Source of the DNA: Marinobacter sp. ANT_B65
GTDB taxonomy: Bacteria; Pseudomonadota; Gammaproteobacteria; Pseudomonadales; Oleiphilaceae
Assembly (NCBI RefSeq): GCF_002407605.1
Contig: NZ_NXGV01000001.1
Span: 1,774,076-1,838,075, forward strand
Direction of reading: 5' to 3'
DNA: 64,000 nucleotides
Position numbers and translations under genes: made by a program. Numbering within the stretch: position 1 is the first letter of the stretch; each line of letters starts with the position of its first letter. The notes below the pieces were generated by a model. That model searched no databases. It worked only from the letters and a program-made list of their open reading frames with translations, and was not told the origin of the DNA. Positions 9,226-17,483 of the stretch are shown here, one piece after another.

Positions 9226-10845
9226 TTAGGCCCGAGCCTGAACAACCTGATTCATTTGATCTACCAGGCCTCGATAGTCCTCGGTAAACTGACCCGTAAT
9301 GGAAACCAGCGCTTGTCCCATTTGCTCCATAGAGCGATTGATCTCCGACTGCAGCGCCTGATCCAGAATTTCAATACTTCCCTCCACGGACTCTGCACTT
9401 CTGCGGATCGACTGTTCCATCGCTTCTTTCAGGCCAGTGACAAGGCTCTGGAACTGAGCAGCCTGCTGATCTGCCATTTGCTCTAAGTTGCTATTTAATT
9501 GATTACGCATACCCTCAAGCCCAGATTCAAAGGACTCCCTGCTGTGCGCCGCCTCCTCAACAACCGACTTACCGGATTCACGCAACGACTCACCAATTGA
9601 TTTCGTTTGGTCGTTCATTTCAGCCGCTAGCGTGCGGAAATTACTGTGCAGATCATCAGCCATATCAGCGAAGAGCTGACTGGTTTGCTCGGAGCCCTTT
9701 TGCATCGCATCCGAGGTGCTTTGAAGGGATTGATTTACCTGGCGAGTACCGTCCGTAAATTCGGCCACACCCTGCGAGATGACTTCCTGATAGCTTTCGG
9801 TAACCTTGGTAATGCCTTCCACCAACTGTTTGGATGCGTCTTGGACACCATCCACCGTTAGACCGATCTGCTCTTTCAAAGAAGGCACAGCCTCAACAGC
9901 CTTGTCCCGGACATCTTTAAACGCTTCAAGGTGACGACCCAGCTCATCAACCTGATGCTGATTTACCGTCATGACTTCGCCCAGCTTGGTCATCGAGTCC
10001 GGGATTTGATTGGTATGCTCCTGAATTTTCGCAATCGCGGCTTCTGTTTCAGTGATCGCGGTAACACCCTGGGCATACTGCAGGGTCATATCACCAAGCT
10101 GGACTTTGTAGTTATCCTGCCATTCAACCAGCTTCTCAACAGCCTTGTTCAATTCTTTGAAGTTTTCACCAAACTGCTCGGTTAGATTATTATTAAAGTC
10201 AGTAATGACCTGTTTGAGCGCTTCAATAACCGTTTCCGTCGCAGACTTCGAGAGCATATCTGCAAAGTCCTGAAGTTTAATCCAGAGTTTTTCCTGAAAT
10301 TCTGAAAACTCTTTGCGGGACTGTTTATCTGCGTCATTGATGTCCGACCGCATCAGTTTCATCTGGCCGGTAAGGCTGGACTCGTCGCCACTACCAATAG
10401 CCTGATTAAGTGCACTGATGCCATCGCGCTGTTCCCGCATAACGACATACAGCTCTGCCGCGCCAATCTGGTCTTCATCAATTTCCTCTGAGTCGGCCAT
10501 ATACAGAATGCCTACTGACACCAGAACTTTGTATACGATCGAGAGGAACATACCCACAAGGCTGGTTATAAACGCGGTTTTCATACCGCCCAGAAGTCCC
10601 TCGATGCTTCCATCAATATTTTTAACATCGAATGCCAGAAGCCCGGCGACGATACCGAAGAAGGTTCCAAGAATACCCAGCGTAGTGAGCAGCGTTGGCG
10701 CATACTGCGTGAACGAATGATGTTTATTCAGTCGTTTCCAGACACAAGCCAGCAAAAATACAAACAGCAACAAGCCAAGAAAAATATCTGTAACCAAACC
10801 AACCTCAACCGAGGCTACAGCGTTCTCCAGAGGTACCGAGAACAT
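9226..10845 (-). CDS. zorA: ZorA, MotA/ExbB-like motor subunit with long coiled-coil tail
   Basis: The 539-aa protein begins with MotA/TolQ/ExbB-like membrane segments: about residues 17-37, 50-72 (TLGILGTFFGIVAGLL) and 85-110 (GGMKTAFITSLVGMFLSIVY). Roughly 400 residues of polar, heptad-rich sequence follow with many Gln/Glu/Ser, predicted as the long helical cytosolic tail typical of Zorya ZorA, where it is thought to carry the signal from the membrane motor to the effector. It is followed by zorB and zorE with minimal spacing, giving a complete type II set. GGAG lies 4 nt before the ATG. The gap upstream (10846-10961) shows no clear promoter. Confidence 0.92.
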   Translation of the reverse strand: MFSVPLENAVASVEVGLVTDIFLGLLLFVFLLACVWKRLNKHHSFTQYAPTLLTTLGILGTFFGIVAGLLAFDVKNIDGSIEGLLGGMKTAFITSLVGMFLSIVYKVLVSVGILYMADSEEIDEDQIGAAELYVVMREQRDGISALNQAIGSGDESSLTGQMKLMRSDINDADKQSRKEFSEFQEKLWIKLQDFADMLSKSATETVIEALKQVITDFNNNLTEQFGENFKELNKAVEKLVEWQDNYKVQLGDMTLQYAQGVTAITETEAAIAKIQEHTNQIPDSMTKLGEVMTVNQHQVDELGRHLEAFKDVRDKAVEAVPSLKEQIGLTVDGVQDASKQLVEGITKVTESYQEVISQGVAEFTDGTRQVNQSLQSTSDAMQKGSEQTSQLFADMADDLHSNFRTLAAEMNDQTKSIGESLRESGKSVVEEAAHSRESFESGLEGMRNQLNSNLEQMADQQAAQFQSLVTGLKEAMEQSIRRSAESVEGSIEILDQALQSEINRSMEQMGQALVSITGQFTEDYRGLVDQMNQVVQARA

Positions 10846-10961
10846 AAGGACTCCATTATTACTACGATGTTATAGAACAACACCAACTTGAATCCTTCAA
10901 AATGATTGCTCGTCCTGAGCTTGGCTACAGTTTCAAAATAGCTTTATTGAAATTGAAAACA

Positions 10962-11999
10962 CTAAATTGCCGGCATGGCTTTTTCCTCTTCAGCCCCATT
11001 CCCAGGGTCCACACTTTCATACTTATCTGGCAATACCACCGAATTAAACACCTGCACACATAACGGTTTTACCTTCTCAAACCGAAGTTCAACTGACTCA
11101 TGCTCGCTTTCGAGTGAGCCGGCAGAGCAATGAACAGCGATCATCCGATCTCTGTAGAAAAAACTGTACTGGCGTATTTTCTGATAAATCACCATGCCGG
11201 CACGCTCCTGTAAATGGCCAAAATCCATAAAATAACCTGGCAGATTTTCAACAGACACCATGCCGTAGTCTTCAAGAACACCCCCGCTGGGAACCATGCT
11301 TTCAATCTCGCCAGACTGCATCATTTCAACCACATCTGAGCTAGAAACATATACACCCTCAGTTTCGCGTACTTGCAGCATGATTAATTCCATGCCGGTG
11401 CCCGCCTCGCTTTTCCATTTCTGGACAATATGAGGTCGGTAACCCTCTGCGGTCTGCCATGAACGCGGCACCTGCATTTCCAAAACAACGCCTCTAGACT
11501 TGCCAGAGCCATCGGTTCGATATTTCTGCCGAAATCCTTTTGCAAACTCATCTGCGGGAAACTCACTAAACTTGATTGCCAGCAAAAATTCCAGAACCGG
11601 GCTGTGAATATTGCCTTCACCGCGACTTCGAACCTCCTCCAGAAAGTTTTTGGCCATCTCCCTGGTCAGCGGTTCATTATGGATTTGCTCGGTCAGCGTC
11701 TTCTCAAAGGCAGAACGAAAATTTTGATACTCAACGATCCCTAGAGCCTCTTTCAGCATTAGCTCTACCTTCGCCGGGATGTCACCGAACGCTCGCTCGA
11801 ACGACAGCTGGGCGAGCAACGCCTCCCTCGCAAGGTCAGGATAGAGGACTGAAATTCTCTCCAGTGACATCTGTTGGCCAAACACAAAGCCGTAAGCCTC
11901 TGAAATTCCGCCCTGATTGCCTCTGTTCAGCTCAATAGAGTGGGCACTCGCGTTAAAAAGGAGCGCCATCAGCCAGATGCTTGCCAGAGATTTAATCAT
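10962..11999 (-). CDS. Secreted protein of unknown function
   Basis: The frame is open from 12047, but the ATG at 11999 begins with a classical signal peptide (Lys, then a hydrophobic run ending in NASAHS), so this start is preferred (345 aa). The mature protein is mixed alpha/beta, has only two cysteines (in AVHCSAG and PLCVQ), and ends in an acidic tail (GNGAEEEKAMPAI). I recognise no family. It lies between the GTPase operon and zorA (116 nt upstream of zorA), in the same direction. Whether it belongs to the defence functions or is a passenger cannot be told from the sequence. Confidence 0.75.
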   Translation of the reverse strand: MIKSLASIWLMALLFNASAHSIELNRGNQGGISEAYGFVFGQQMSLERISVLYPDLAREALLAQLSFERAFGDIPAKVELMLKEALGIVEYQNFRSAFEKTLTEQIHNEPLTREMAKNFLEEVRSRGEGNIHSPVLEFLLAIKFSEFPADEFAKGFRQKYRTDGSGKSRGVVLEMQVPRSWQTAEGYRPHIVQKWKSEAGTGMELIMLQVRETEGVYVSSSDVVEMMQSGEIESMVPSGGVLEDYGMVSVENLPGYFMDFGHLQERAGMVIYQKIRQYSFFYRDRMIAVHCSAGSLESEHESVELRFEKVKPLCVQVFNSVVLPDKYESVDPGNGAEEEKAMPAI

Positions 12000-12267
12000 C
12001 ACACTACTCACAAATAACCGATGACTTCGACGAATACGCCCAGCCACCCCAGCACGACGGAAATTTTGCGAGCCAAAGATCGCCGTGTACCAGCTTTGAA
12101 AAAAATCCTTTCGACTCCAGTCCGTTTAAAGCATTTTCTATCTCAGGCATTTACTAATGTCCCTCTGACAAATCCAAGAAGTCGGCTGATATTTTGGGGA
12201 CCCGCATATCAAGCTACTTAAAGCTTCAACGACATCGTCCTTGTTTTCTGTTTTCGAAAAATTCTTA
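12000..12267. other. Gap between GTPase operon and secreted protein
   Basis: This 268-base stretch contains no convincing gene. A short plus-strand frame (12021-12221) lacks coding character. I see no hairpin with a T run and no copy of the island palindrome. It probably separates two minus-strand units. Confidence 0.5.
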
Positions 12268-13812
12268 TCATATTGTTAGTGAATCCAAAGTAGCTACCAG
12301 ACTTCTCACACGCTCGTTATCTCGAGTAATTTGTTCACAACTCTCTGTAATTTGCTTAATGCCAGAGTCAAGAGCCACTATCGATCTTTCTCTTCCTGAA
12401 GATATGATTTTCCGAGCTTCGCCTAGAATTGAGGAGCCTATATCACTTGCTATACTCTCTACAGCCTGATGAGCGCCGAGAGATTGTTTGCGCTGCTCAG
12501 CATTAAGCTTATCTTGCTCAGCGGAGGCGCTATAAATTTCATATGCCGCTAGCACGGCCGTTAATGCCCAGTTGGCTTTACCAGCCCACCCGCTAAGTGT
12601 TTTCTCCCAACGGCCTTTAATACCCGGAAACTTAAATTTTCTCAATAAGAGAAGGCCGTTTTTTATCGTTTCAGTATTAATGGATTTAAAGCTTTGTAGC
12701 ATCACTTTTTCAATGGCTTCACTTACCTGCGAGCTTCCACTATCAGCAGAAACATCCAGTGATATATTAATAGCTGCAGCCAATTCAGCATTGACCTCCT
12801 CACAGCGCTGCTGAATAAAATTACTAGTTGAAGCCAGAACAGTGTCGGCCAGTTTCAGAATTTCGCTTTCAGCTTGATTCTGTGATGAGGAATGGCCCAT
12901 GGCACCGGCAAGTTCTGGCTTTAATCGTGCTACTTCAGAGCGGACGTGGTTGGCAACCTGACTATCAAGTAGATCATACTGACGAACTACTTCGTCGCGC
13001 TGATATTGTAGAGCCTCTAAACCTTCGACATCTTCGCCATTTTCTTTTTGTGATATGGCTTCTAACAGAGGACTGATAAGGCACTGATGAATGAACTTTC
13101 GCAGTCGATCAAGATAATGAAATTCACTGTCAAACGCTCTCAGCCAGTTTATGAAAACTTCTTCAAATTCAACAATACCCGAATACTTGGCAAGGTTCTC
13201 GGAGCCCTTGACTCGCGCTTTCATAGCTGTTTTAACATTTACCGGAATAACCGGAATTTCAGCCACCCGCTTCAAATCAATTTTAAACTGATTAGCGTAT
13301 TGTGCCATTATTTCTGTTAAACGTGCAGACGCTTCTACAAGCTCTTCAGGGCTTAGCTCATGGTTATAAACAATAAAAATATTTTTACCACGTGCCAGCA
13401 TGCTGAACATGCGATCGTAAACATCCTTTACATCCTGATCCCCTTGTCGGATAACAAAAAGAATCAGCTCTGAGCGATCTATTTGCGTTTCAGTAATGGA
13501 CTCATGCTCAATGGGTGCGTTTACGCCAGGCGTATCAAGCAAATAACAATCGTTCCAAAGATAAAAATCAGCAACCGCTGTCTTTGGTATATCACCTATT
13601 TCAGCAACCTCTTTCTCCAACAATGCATTAATCATGCTACTTTTTCCGGCGTTATAACTACCGAAAAGCATTATCTGCAATAAAGACTCAGACTTCTTGG
13701 CCTCATATTCTTCTTTAAATACCGATACGGCATCGGGTCCCAAATATTGTTCGGCAACTTCCAACAGGCCAGCTAGATTATGATCTATTTTATTGATGCT
13801 GCTTAGTTTCAT
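12268..13812 (-). CDS. Dynamin-like GTPase (514 aa)
   Basis: A dynamin-superfamily type GTPase: G1 GSYNAGKS at residues 51-58, G3 DTPGVNAP near 93. The G4 position reads VYNHELSPEE rather than the usual NKxD, so nucleotide specificity may be relaxed. The rest is largely helical, with a possible hydrophobic patch near residues 400-425 (GWAGKANWALTAVLAAYEIY) that could touch membrane. The start directly abuts the stop of the previous GTPase gene. Paired bacterial dynamin-like proteins occur in defence (Eleos, LeoA/LeoBC) and in membrane repair; an Eleos-like role is inference. Confidence 0.82.
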   Translation of the reverse strand: MKLSSINKIDHNLAGLLEVAEQYLGPDAVSVFKEEYEAKKSESLLQIMLFGSYNAGKSSMINALLEKEVAEIGDIPKTAVADFYLWNDCYLLDTPGVNAPIEHESITETQIDRSELILFVIRQGDQDVKDVYDRMFSMLARGKNIFIVYNHELSPEELVEASARLTEIMAQYANQFKIDLKRVAEIPVIPVNVKTAMKARVKGSENLAKYSGIVEFEEVFINWLRAFDSEFHYLDRLRKFIHQCLISPLLEAISQKENGEDVEGLEALQYQRDEVVRQYDLLDSQVANHVRSEVARLKPELAGAMGHSSSQNQAESEILKLADTVLASTSNFIQQRCEEVNAELAAAINISLDVSADSGSSQVSEAIEKVMLQSFKSINTETIKNGLLLLRKFKFPGIKGRWEKTLSGWAGKANWALTAVLAAYEIYSASAEQDKLNAEQRKQSLGAHQAVESIASDIGSSILGEARKIISSGRERSIVALDSGIKQITESCEQITRDNERVRSLVATLDSLTI

Positions 13813-15501
13813 TCAAAGTGCTTCCTTAGCGCTATTTAGATTTTTCTCGAAAACATGAACTTCTGCCATAATATAGCTAGCACTTTTTTCCATATCTCTT
13901 AAAACTTCCAACCAGGGCTCGAATGCTCGCTTAACAATGCTCGGCAATTTGCTATCTAACTTATGTAAGGTTTCTTCAACAGCTTGAGTTGCATCCACTC
14001 CAACTGTCACTTTTTCCATTTCCGTCTCGACCAGCAACTGCCCACCGGCTCCTCCTAACAGGCCACCCAAGAGCCCGCCTACCGCCGTACCCACTGGACC
14101 TAGAAACGAACCTGCTGCCGCTCCCGCAAGCGCTCCGCCTGCTGAAATAGCAGCTTGCATGGCGCGACCAGTGACCTTTTCGTACTCGATTTCAATGTCT
14201 TTGAAATCACCCACATCATTCTCTTCAATCTGAACAAGAATTGTATCTACGCTATCCACAAATTTTTCTACAGAATAACGAAGCTCTTTGGCCAGTCTTT
14301 CACTGACCAGAGTATTGATTCGGCTGGCTAATAAGGCCCTATCTCCGCTGTCCTTCAACTCCTCAGCCCAATCAGTAACCTTTTCCGCAAGTTCTTGCCG
14401 TAGTTTCGTCAAGCCTTCTTGACTGTGCTGAACAGCCGCTTTTTTTTCATTGGAAATCAGCTTCTCTAAATCATCTACAGCAGGCAAAAGCAGGTCATTT
14501 ACAGACTGAAGTACAGAGCGATCCAGATAGTTAATAATCTGCTGTCTTGCTTTGCGTGGTTTATAGTCTCCAGCGGCTGCAACCAACTCCGCCATGCGCA
14601 CTTCGAGCTCAGCAAGGCCACTTTCCTGCAAGCTATGAGAGTCTCCGCCAGACTGTTTGTGGGCGTGCACGGAAACCGAAAACGGCTGTTTGATCTTTGT
14701 TTGATCACCTAGTTTCTCGGCTGCCCTGCGAAAAACGTCGTCTTCTTGTTCTTTTCGGTTTTCTAGTGTTTTATTTATCAGAATACTGGTCAGGTTGCCG
14801 TCTTCATCGCAGTCTTCTTCTCTTGAGTCACTGCGAGTAATAATAGGTAAAAGAGGCTTATCGCTCTCCAGTTCGATTCTAAGGTCGTCAAGCTCTTGCA
14901 CCTGGCCCGGCGAAGTCGACGGTGTTAACCATAGAACAGCATCGGCACTGTCGGTAAACAAGCGTGTAAGCTCACCATTTTCATCGGTCACAGAGTGCAG
15001 ACCTGGCGAATCCAACAATACAAGATTGTCGCCCAGTTCCACTCCCTGAATTCTTGCAGTTGTCTCAGTAACACCTTCACTGAATGGTTCTGGTGTATAT
15101 CTCCGCACGCCGTCTTCGAGGTAGAAAAACTTAACCTCGTCCCTTTCAAACAATGAAGCAACGTAGTTACACAAGGAACTCTTACCCGCATTTACTTTGC
15201 CGAACACAAGTAATATCACTTTGTCACCAAAGTGCTCTGATAAAGCCCGAGTAGTTTCGCTAGCGTCCCAATCCTGAACTGATTTTCGAATAACAGAAGA
15301 TATCTGCCGCTCAACTATATTGCCGGCTTCCGCAAGAGGGTTCTTGCTCCTTAAGCTATCGCTCACCGGGCTTACCCGGGTTACGTTTTGAACGAAATCA
15401 TCGCGAATTTTCATCAGCACATTTTCTCCTGCGCTGATCTTTTCGAAAGATTGGCTAAAATTCTCTACGGCATTAACAAGCGGGTTACTTGAATTCGTCA
15501 T
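13813..15501 (-). CDS. Dynamin-like GTPase with glycine-zipper membrane segment (562 aa)
   Basis: G1 is GKVNAGKS at residues 101-108, G3 DSPGLHS near 168, and the G4 position reads TRSD. Near residues 434-465 a Gly/Ala-rich run (AAISAGGALAGAAAGSF, then GGLLGGLLGGAGGQLL) forms glycine zippers that often insert into membranes. The flanks are helical, as in bacterial dynamin-like LeoA. The gene overlaps the upstream 144-aa gene by 17 nt and is followed without a gap by the 514-aa GTPase, so the two large GTPases are made together and may form a hetero-oligomer (inference). Confidence 0.82.
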   Translation of the reverse strand: MTNSSNPLVNAVENFSQSFEKISAGENVLMKIRDDFVQNVTRVSPVSDSLRSKNPLAEAGNIVERQISSVIRKSVQDWDASETTRALSEHFGDKVILLVFGKVNAGKSSLCNYVASLFERDEVKFFYLEDGVRRYTPEPFSEGVTETTARIQGVELGDNLVLLDSPGLHSVTDENGELTRLFTDSADAVLWLTPSTSPGQVQELDDLRIELESDKPLLPIITRSDSREEDCDEDGNLTSILINKTLENRKEQEDDVFRRAAEKLGDQTKIKQPFSVSVHAHKQSGGDSHSLQESGLAELEVRMAELVAAAGDYKPRKARQQIINYLDRSVLQSVNDLLLPAVDDLEKLISNEKKAAVQHSQEGLTKLRQELAEKVTDWAEELKDSGDRALLASRINTLVSERLAKELRYSVEKFVDSVDTILVQIEENDVGDFKDIEIEYEKVTGRAMQAAISAGGALAGAAAGSFLGPVGTAVGGLLGGLLGGAGGQLLVETEMEKVTVGVDATQAVEETLHKLDSKLPSIVKRAFEPWLEVLRDMEKSASYIMAEVHVFEKNLNSAKEAL

Positions 15502-15919
15502 CTATCATCTCCAACAGCGCCATTGCGTCTTCCAGTTCACTCAACTCCGACTCAAGTTTTTCGACAGCCTGCTGTTTTGTTTGGTACTTGTCAGCTAATT
15601 GCAGCAAAGATGAGGCAAAATCCGTTGTTTTCAGGGTATTGTTCCAATTGCTAACTACTGGTTTGAGTTTTCCAGCCAGCGCATTCGGATCAGATGGTCG
15701 ATATTTCTGAGCTAAATTTAATGAAATGCGGTTAGCATACTTCTGTAAATCTTCTTTTTTCGCTTCAGTTTCTTTGTGTTCCCGGGCTCTTTCTAGTTCT
15801 CGTTCCTTTTCACGCACACTGCTGTCAGAACTCCCAGATGAGCTTTCACTTGCCACCGCTGCTGTTATTGCTGTAGCCACTACAGCAATCGCGCCACCAA
15901 TCAACCAAGGAATTGCCAT
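15485..15919 (-). CDS. Small membrane coiled-coil protein (144 aa)
   Basis: An N-terminal hydrophobic helix (residues 4-24, WLIGGAIAVVATAITAAVAS) is followed by a Ser-rich linker, a highly charged helix (about 33-58) and a second coiled coil at the C-terminus rich in Leu, Glu and Asp. No enzymatic motif is visible. GGAGAGAAGGC precedes the ATG. It lies between two GTPase genes, 12 nt after one and overlapping the other, which suggests an accessory or membrane-tethering subunit of the GTPase complex (inference). Confidence 0.72.
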   Translation of the reverse strand: MAIPWLIGGAIAVVATAITAAVASESSSGSSDSSVREKERELERAREHKETEAKKEDLQKYANRISLNLAQKYRPSDPNALAGKLKPVVSNWNNTLKTTDFASSLLQLADKYQTKQQAVEKLESELSELEDAMALLEMIDDEFK

Positions 15920-15931
15920 GCCTTCTCTCCC

Positions 15932-16792
15932 TTACACCAAATCCAATTTCTTAGCGTGGTCCAGAACTTTTTTGCCTGCATTCTGAATATCCCGCTCAAA
16001 ACCGTTTTCAAATTTTTCAACGTCACTGATTGCGCTAGTTAGTGCCTTTTTACGATCGTTTAGAAGTTCGTTCATTTCTACCCGCGCCTTTCTAACTAAC
16101 CTCTTTCCCTCTTTCTTTCGCAGCTGAGCAACCTCAACTTTCAATGATTTCAAATAATCAAGGAACTCAGGAATACCGCTGGCTTTAACAAAACCTGGCT
16201 TCTGCTCTTCAATTCCTCGCATATAACGCAAGGCTGACACTTTTGAAACATTCAGATCTGGCAGCTGCTCGTCAATCTTTTTAAGCACCTGCTTCAAATC
16301 TTCAGAGTTTACCTGGTCAATTTGCGTAAGCACCAGAACCAGCTTGCTTCGGTAGTTGCTATCTTGACGCATCAGCTGTTTGTATAGCTGCATTTCGCTG
16401 CGATCCAGCTCACCGGCTTTTACGTTATGGATCAGGCATAAAATGTCAGCGCTTTCCAGAGCTGCTGTCATAGCGCGGCGATCATCTTCACCGTGTACAT
16501 CAGCATCCAGACCCGGCGTGTCTATCCAGGTGACACCATCATGGCTGAAATCGCTTACCGCGATGGTCTCTCGCTTATCTGCAACCTTAAATATTTCCTG
16601 GCCAATCAAAGCGTTCAACAAAGTACTTTTGCCATGATTGTACTTACCAAATACCGCTATTTTTGGTTGCTCTGCCGCGTTTATTAATACCGAAATCCGA
16701 CGTATATTGGCCTTAGAGCTTGGAAGCATAGCTTCTAACTCGCCAAACATCTCACTTGACATTTCATCCCAGCTTACATTTTTCAGAGTCAT
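15932..16792 (-). CDS. Era/dynamin-type small GTPase (286 aa)
   Basis: Clear TRAFAC GTPase motifs: G1 GKYNHGKS (residues 49-56 from the start used), G3 DTPGLDAD, and G4 TQID. The helical C-terminal part is rich in Lys and Glu. The frame opens at 16846, but the ATG at 16792 overlaps the stop of the YkgJ-like gene as ATGA and is the natural coupled start. It is the first of three GTPases in this operon and the only one without an obvious membrane-insertion region. Confidence 0.83.
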   Translation of the reverse strand: MTLKNVSWDEMSSEMFGELEAMLPSSKANIRRISVLINAAEQPKIAVFGKYNHGKSTLLNALIGQEIFKVADKRETIAVSDFSHDGVTWIDTPGLDADVHGEDDRRAMTAALESADILCLIHNVKAGELDRSEMQLYKQLMRQDSNYRSKLVLVLTQIDQVNSEDLKQVLKKIDEQLPDLNVSKVSALRYMRGIEEQKPGFVKASGIPEFLDYLKSLKVEVAQLRKKEGKRLVRKARVEMNELLNDRKKALTSAISDVEKFENGFERDIQNAGKKVLDHAKKLDLV

Positions 16793-17073
16793 AGCTTCAC
16801 TCTCCAATCCAGCGGTAAACCTGCCGCTTCCTGCAATTGATTGCATACTTGAACATTGCTGCGGTAATACTCTTCCAGTGTCATTCTGTCGCTGGCGAAT
16901 ACCTGATAGCCCTCATCGACGCGACAGGCTACCGGCCGGCTGTCGTACACAGTACAACCAACATTCGGCTTATAATAAATACAAACCCCGTCACCACGGT
17001 GGTAATTTTTTAACATCTCCACCTTGCCTATGTTTTGGCAACAAAGACCACAGCGCGTGCAGGGAAAGCTCAT
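16789..17073 (-). CDS. YkgJ-like zinc/iron-binding cysteine-cluster protein (94 aa)
   Basis: It starts with the hallmark CTRCGLCC at residues 5-12 and has further cysteines (GDGVCIYY, VGCTVYDSRPVACR), matching the YkgJ/UPF0153 CxxCxxCC metal-binding family; the family's biochemical role is unsettled. It overlaps TerB upstream and the GTPase downstream by ATGA on both sides, so the three products are probably translated in step. Presence of such a protein inside a GTPase operon is unusual. Confidence 0.8.
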   Translation of the reverse strand: MSFPCTRCGLCCQNIGKVEMLKNYHRGDGVCIYYKPNVGCTVYDSRPVACRVDEGYQVFASDRMTLEEYYRSNVQVCNQLQEAAGLPLDWRVKL

Positions 17074-17468
17074 AGGTGAATTAAAGCCTCACCCTGAATA
17101 AACAGTGACAAAATGCTCTTTGCCCATTCTTTGTAAACAATCGCAAGATTTGGATTTAAACCAAAGCGTTCGACTATTTCGTTAATTGTTATCTCTTCAG
17201 CGCTGTGGAGCTGCCCATCGGAAAACACGAGCGCCATTAACTCCAGAAGCGCAATTTTTTTGTGACCGTCGTCTTCAAACACCTCTAAAACATCATCCAG
17301 ATCAAAATTATCAGGATCGTATTCCACGTCATCAATCTGCATCTCCATGCAGTATTTATCGATGATGACTCTCTCTTCCTTACTAAAATCCTCGTCAATA
17401 TTAGCAACATGATGAGCGAGCGTCAGGAATGCCTGTTTTTCCTTAAGCGTTAATCTATTTAAAAACAT
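17070..17468 (-). CDS. TerB-like (tellurite resistance B/DjlA-type) protein (132 aa)
   Basis: All-helical with the acidic pattern of TerB-like domains: AHHVANIDEDFSKEER near residues 18-33 and LVFSDGQLHSAEE near 95-107, two D/E-rich loops that bind metal in TerB. TerB domains recur in defence and stress operons next to membrane or GTPase partners. GGAGG lies before the ATG; the gene starts 15 nt after the methyltransferase stop and overlaps the YkgJ-like gene by ATGA. It may therefore be co-transcribed with the DISARM-like genes and link them to the GTPase set. Confidence 0.78.
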   Translation of the reverse strand: MFLNRLTLKEKQAFLTLAHHVANIDEDFSKEERVIIDKYCMEMQIDDVEYDPDNFDLDDVLEVFEDDGHKKIALLELMALVFSDGQLHSAEEITINEIVERFGLNPNLAIVYKEWAKSILSLFIQGEALIHL

Positions 17469-17483
17469 CGTGATTTCCTCCGG

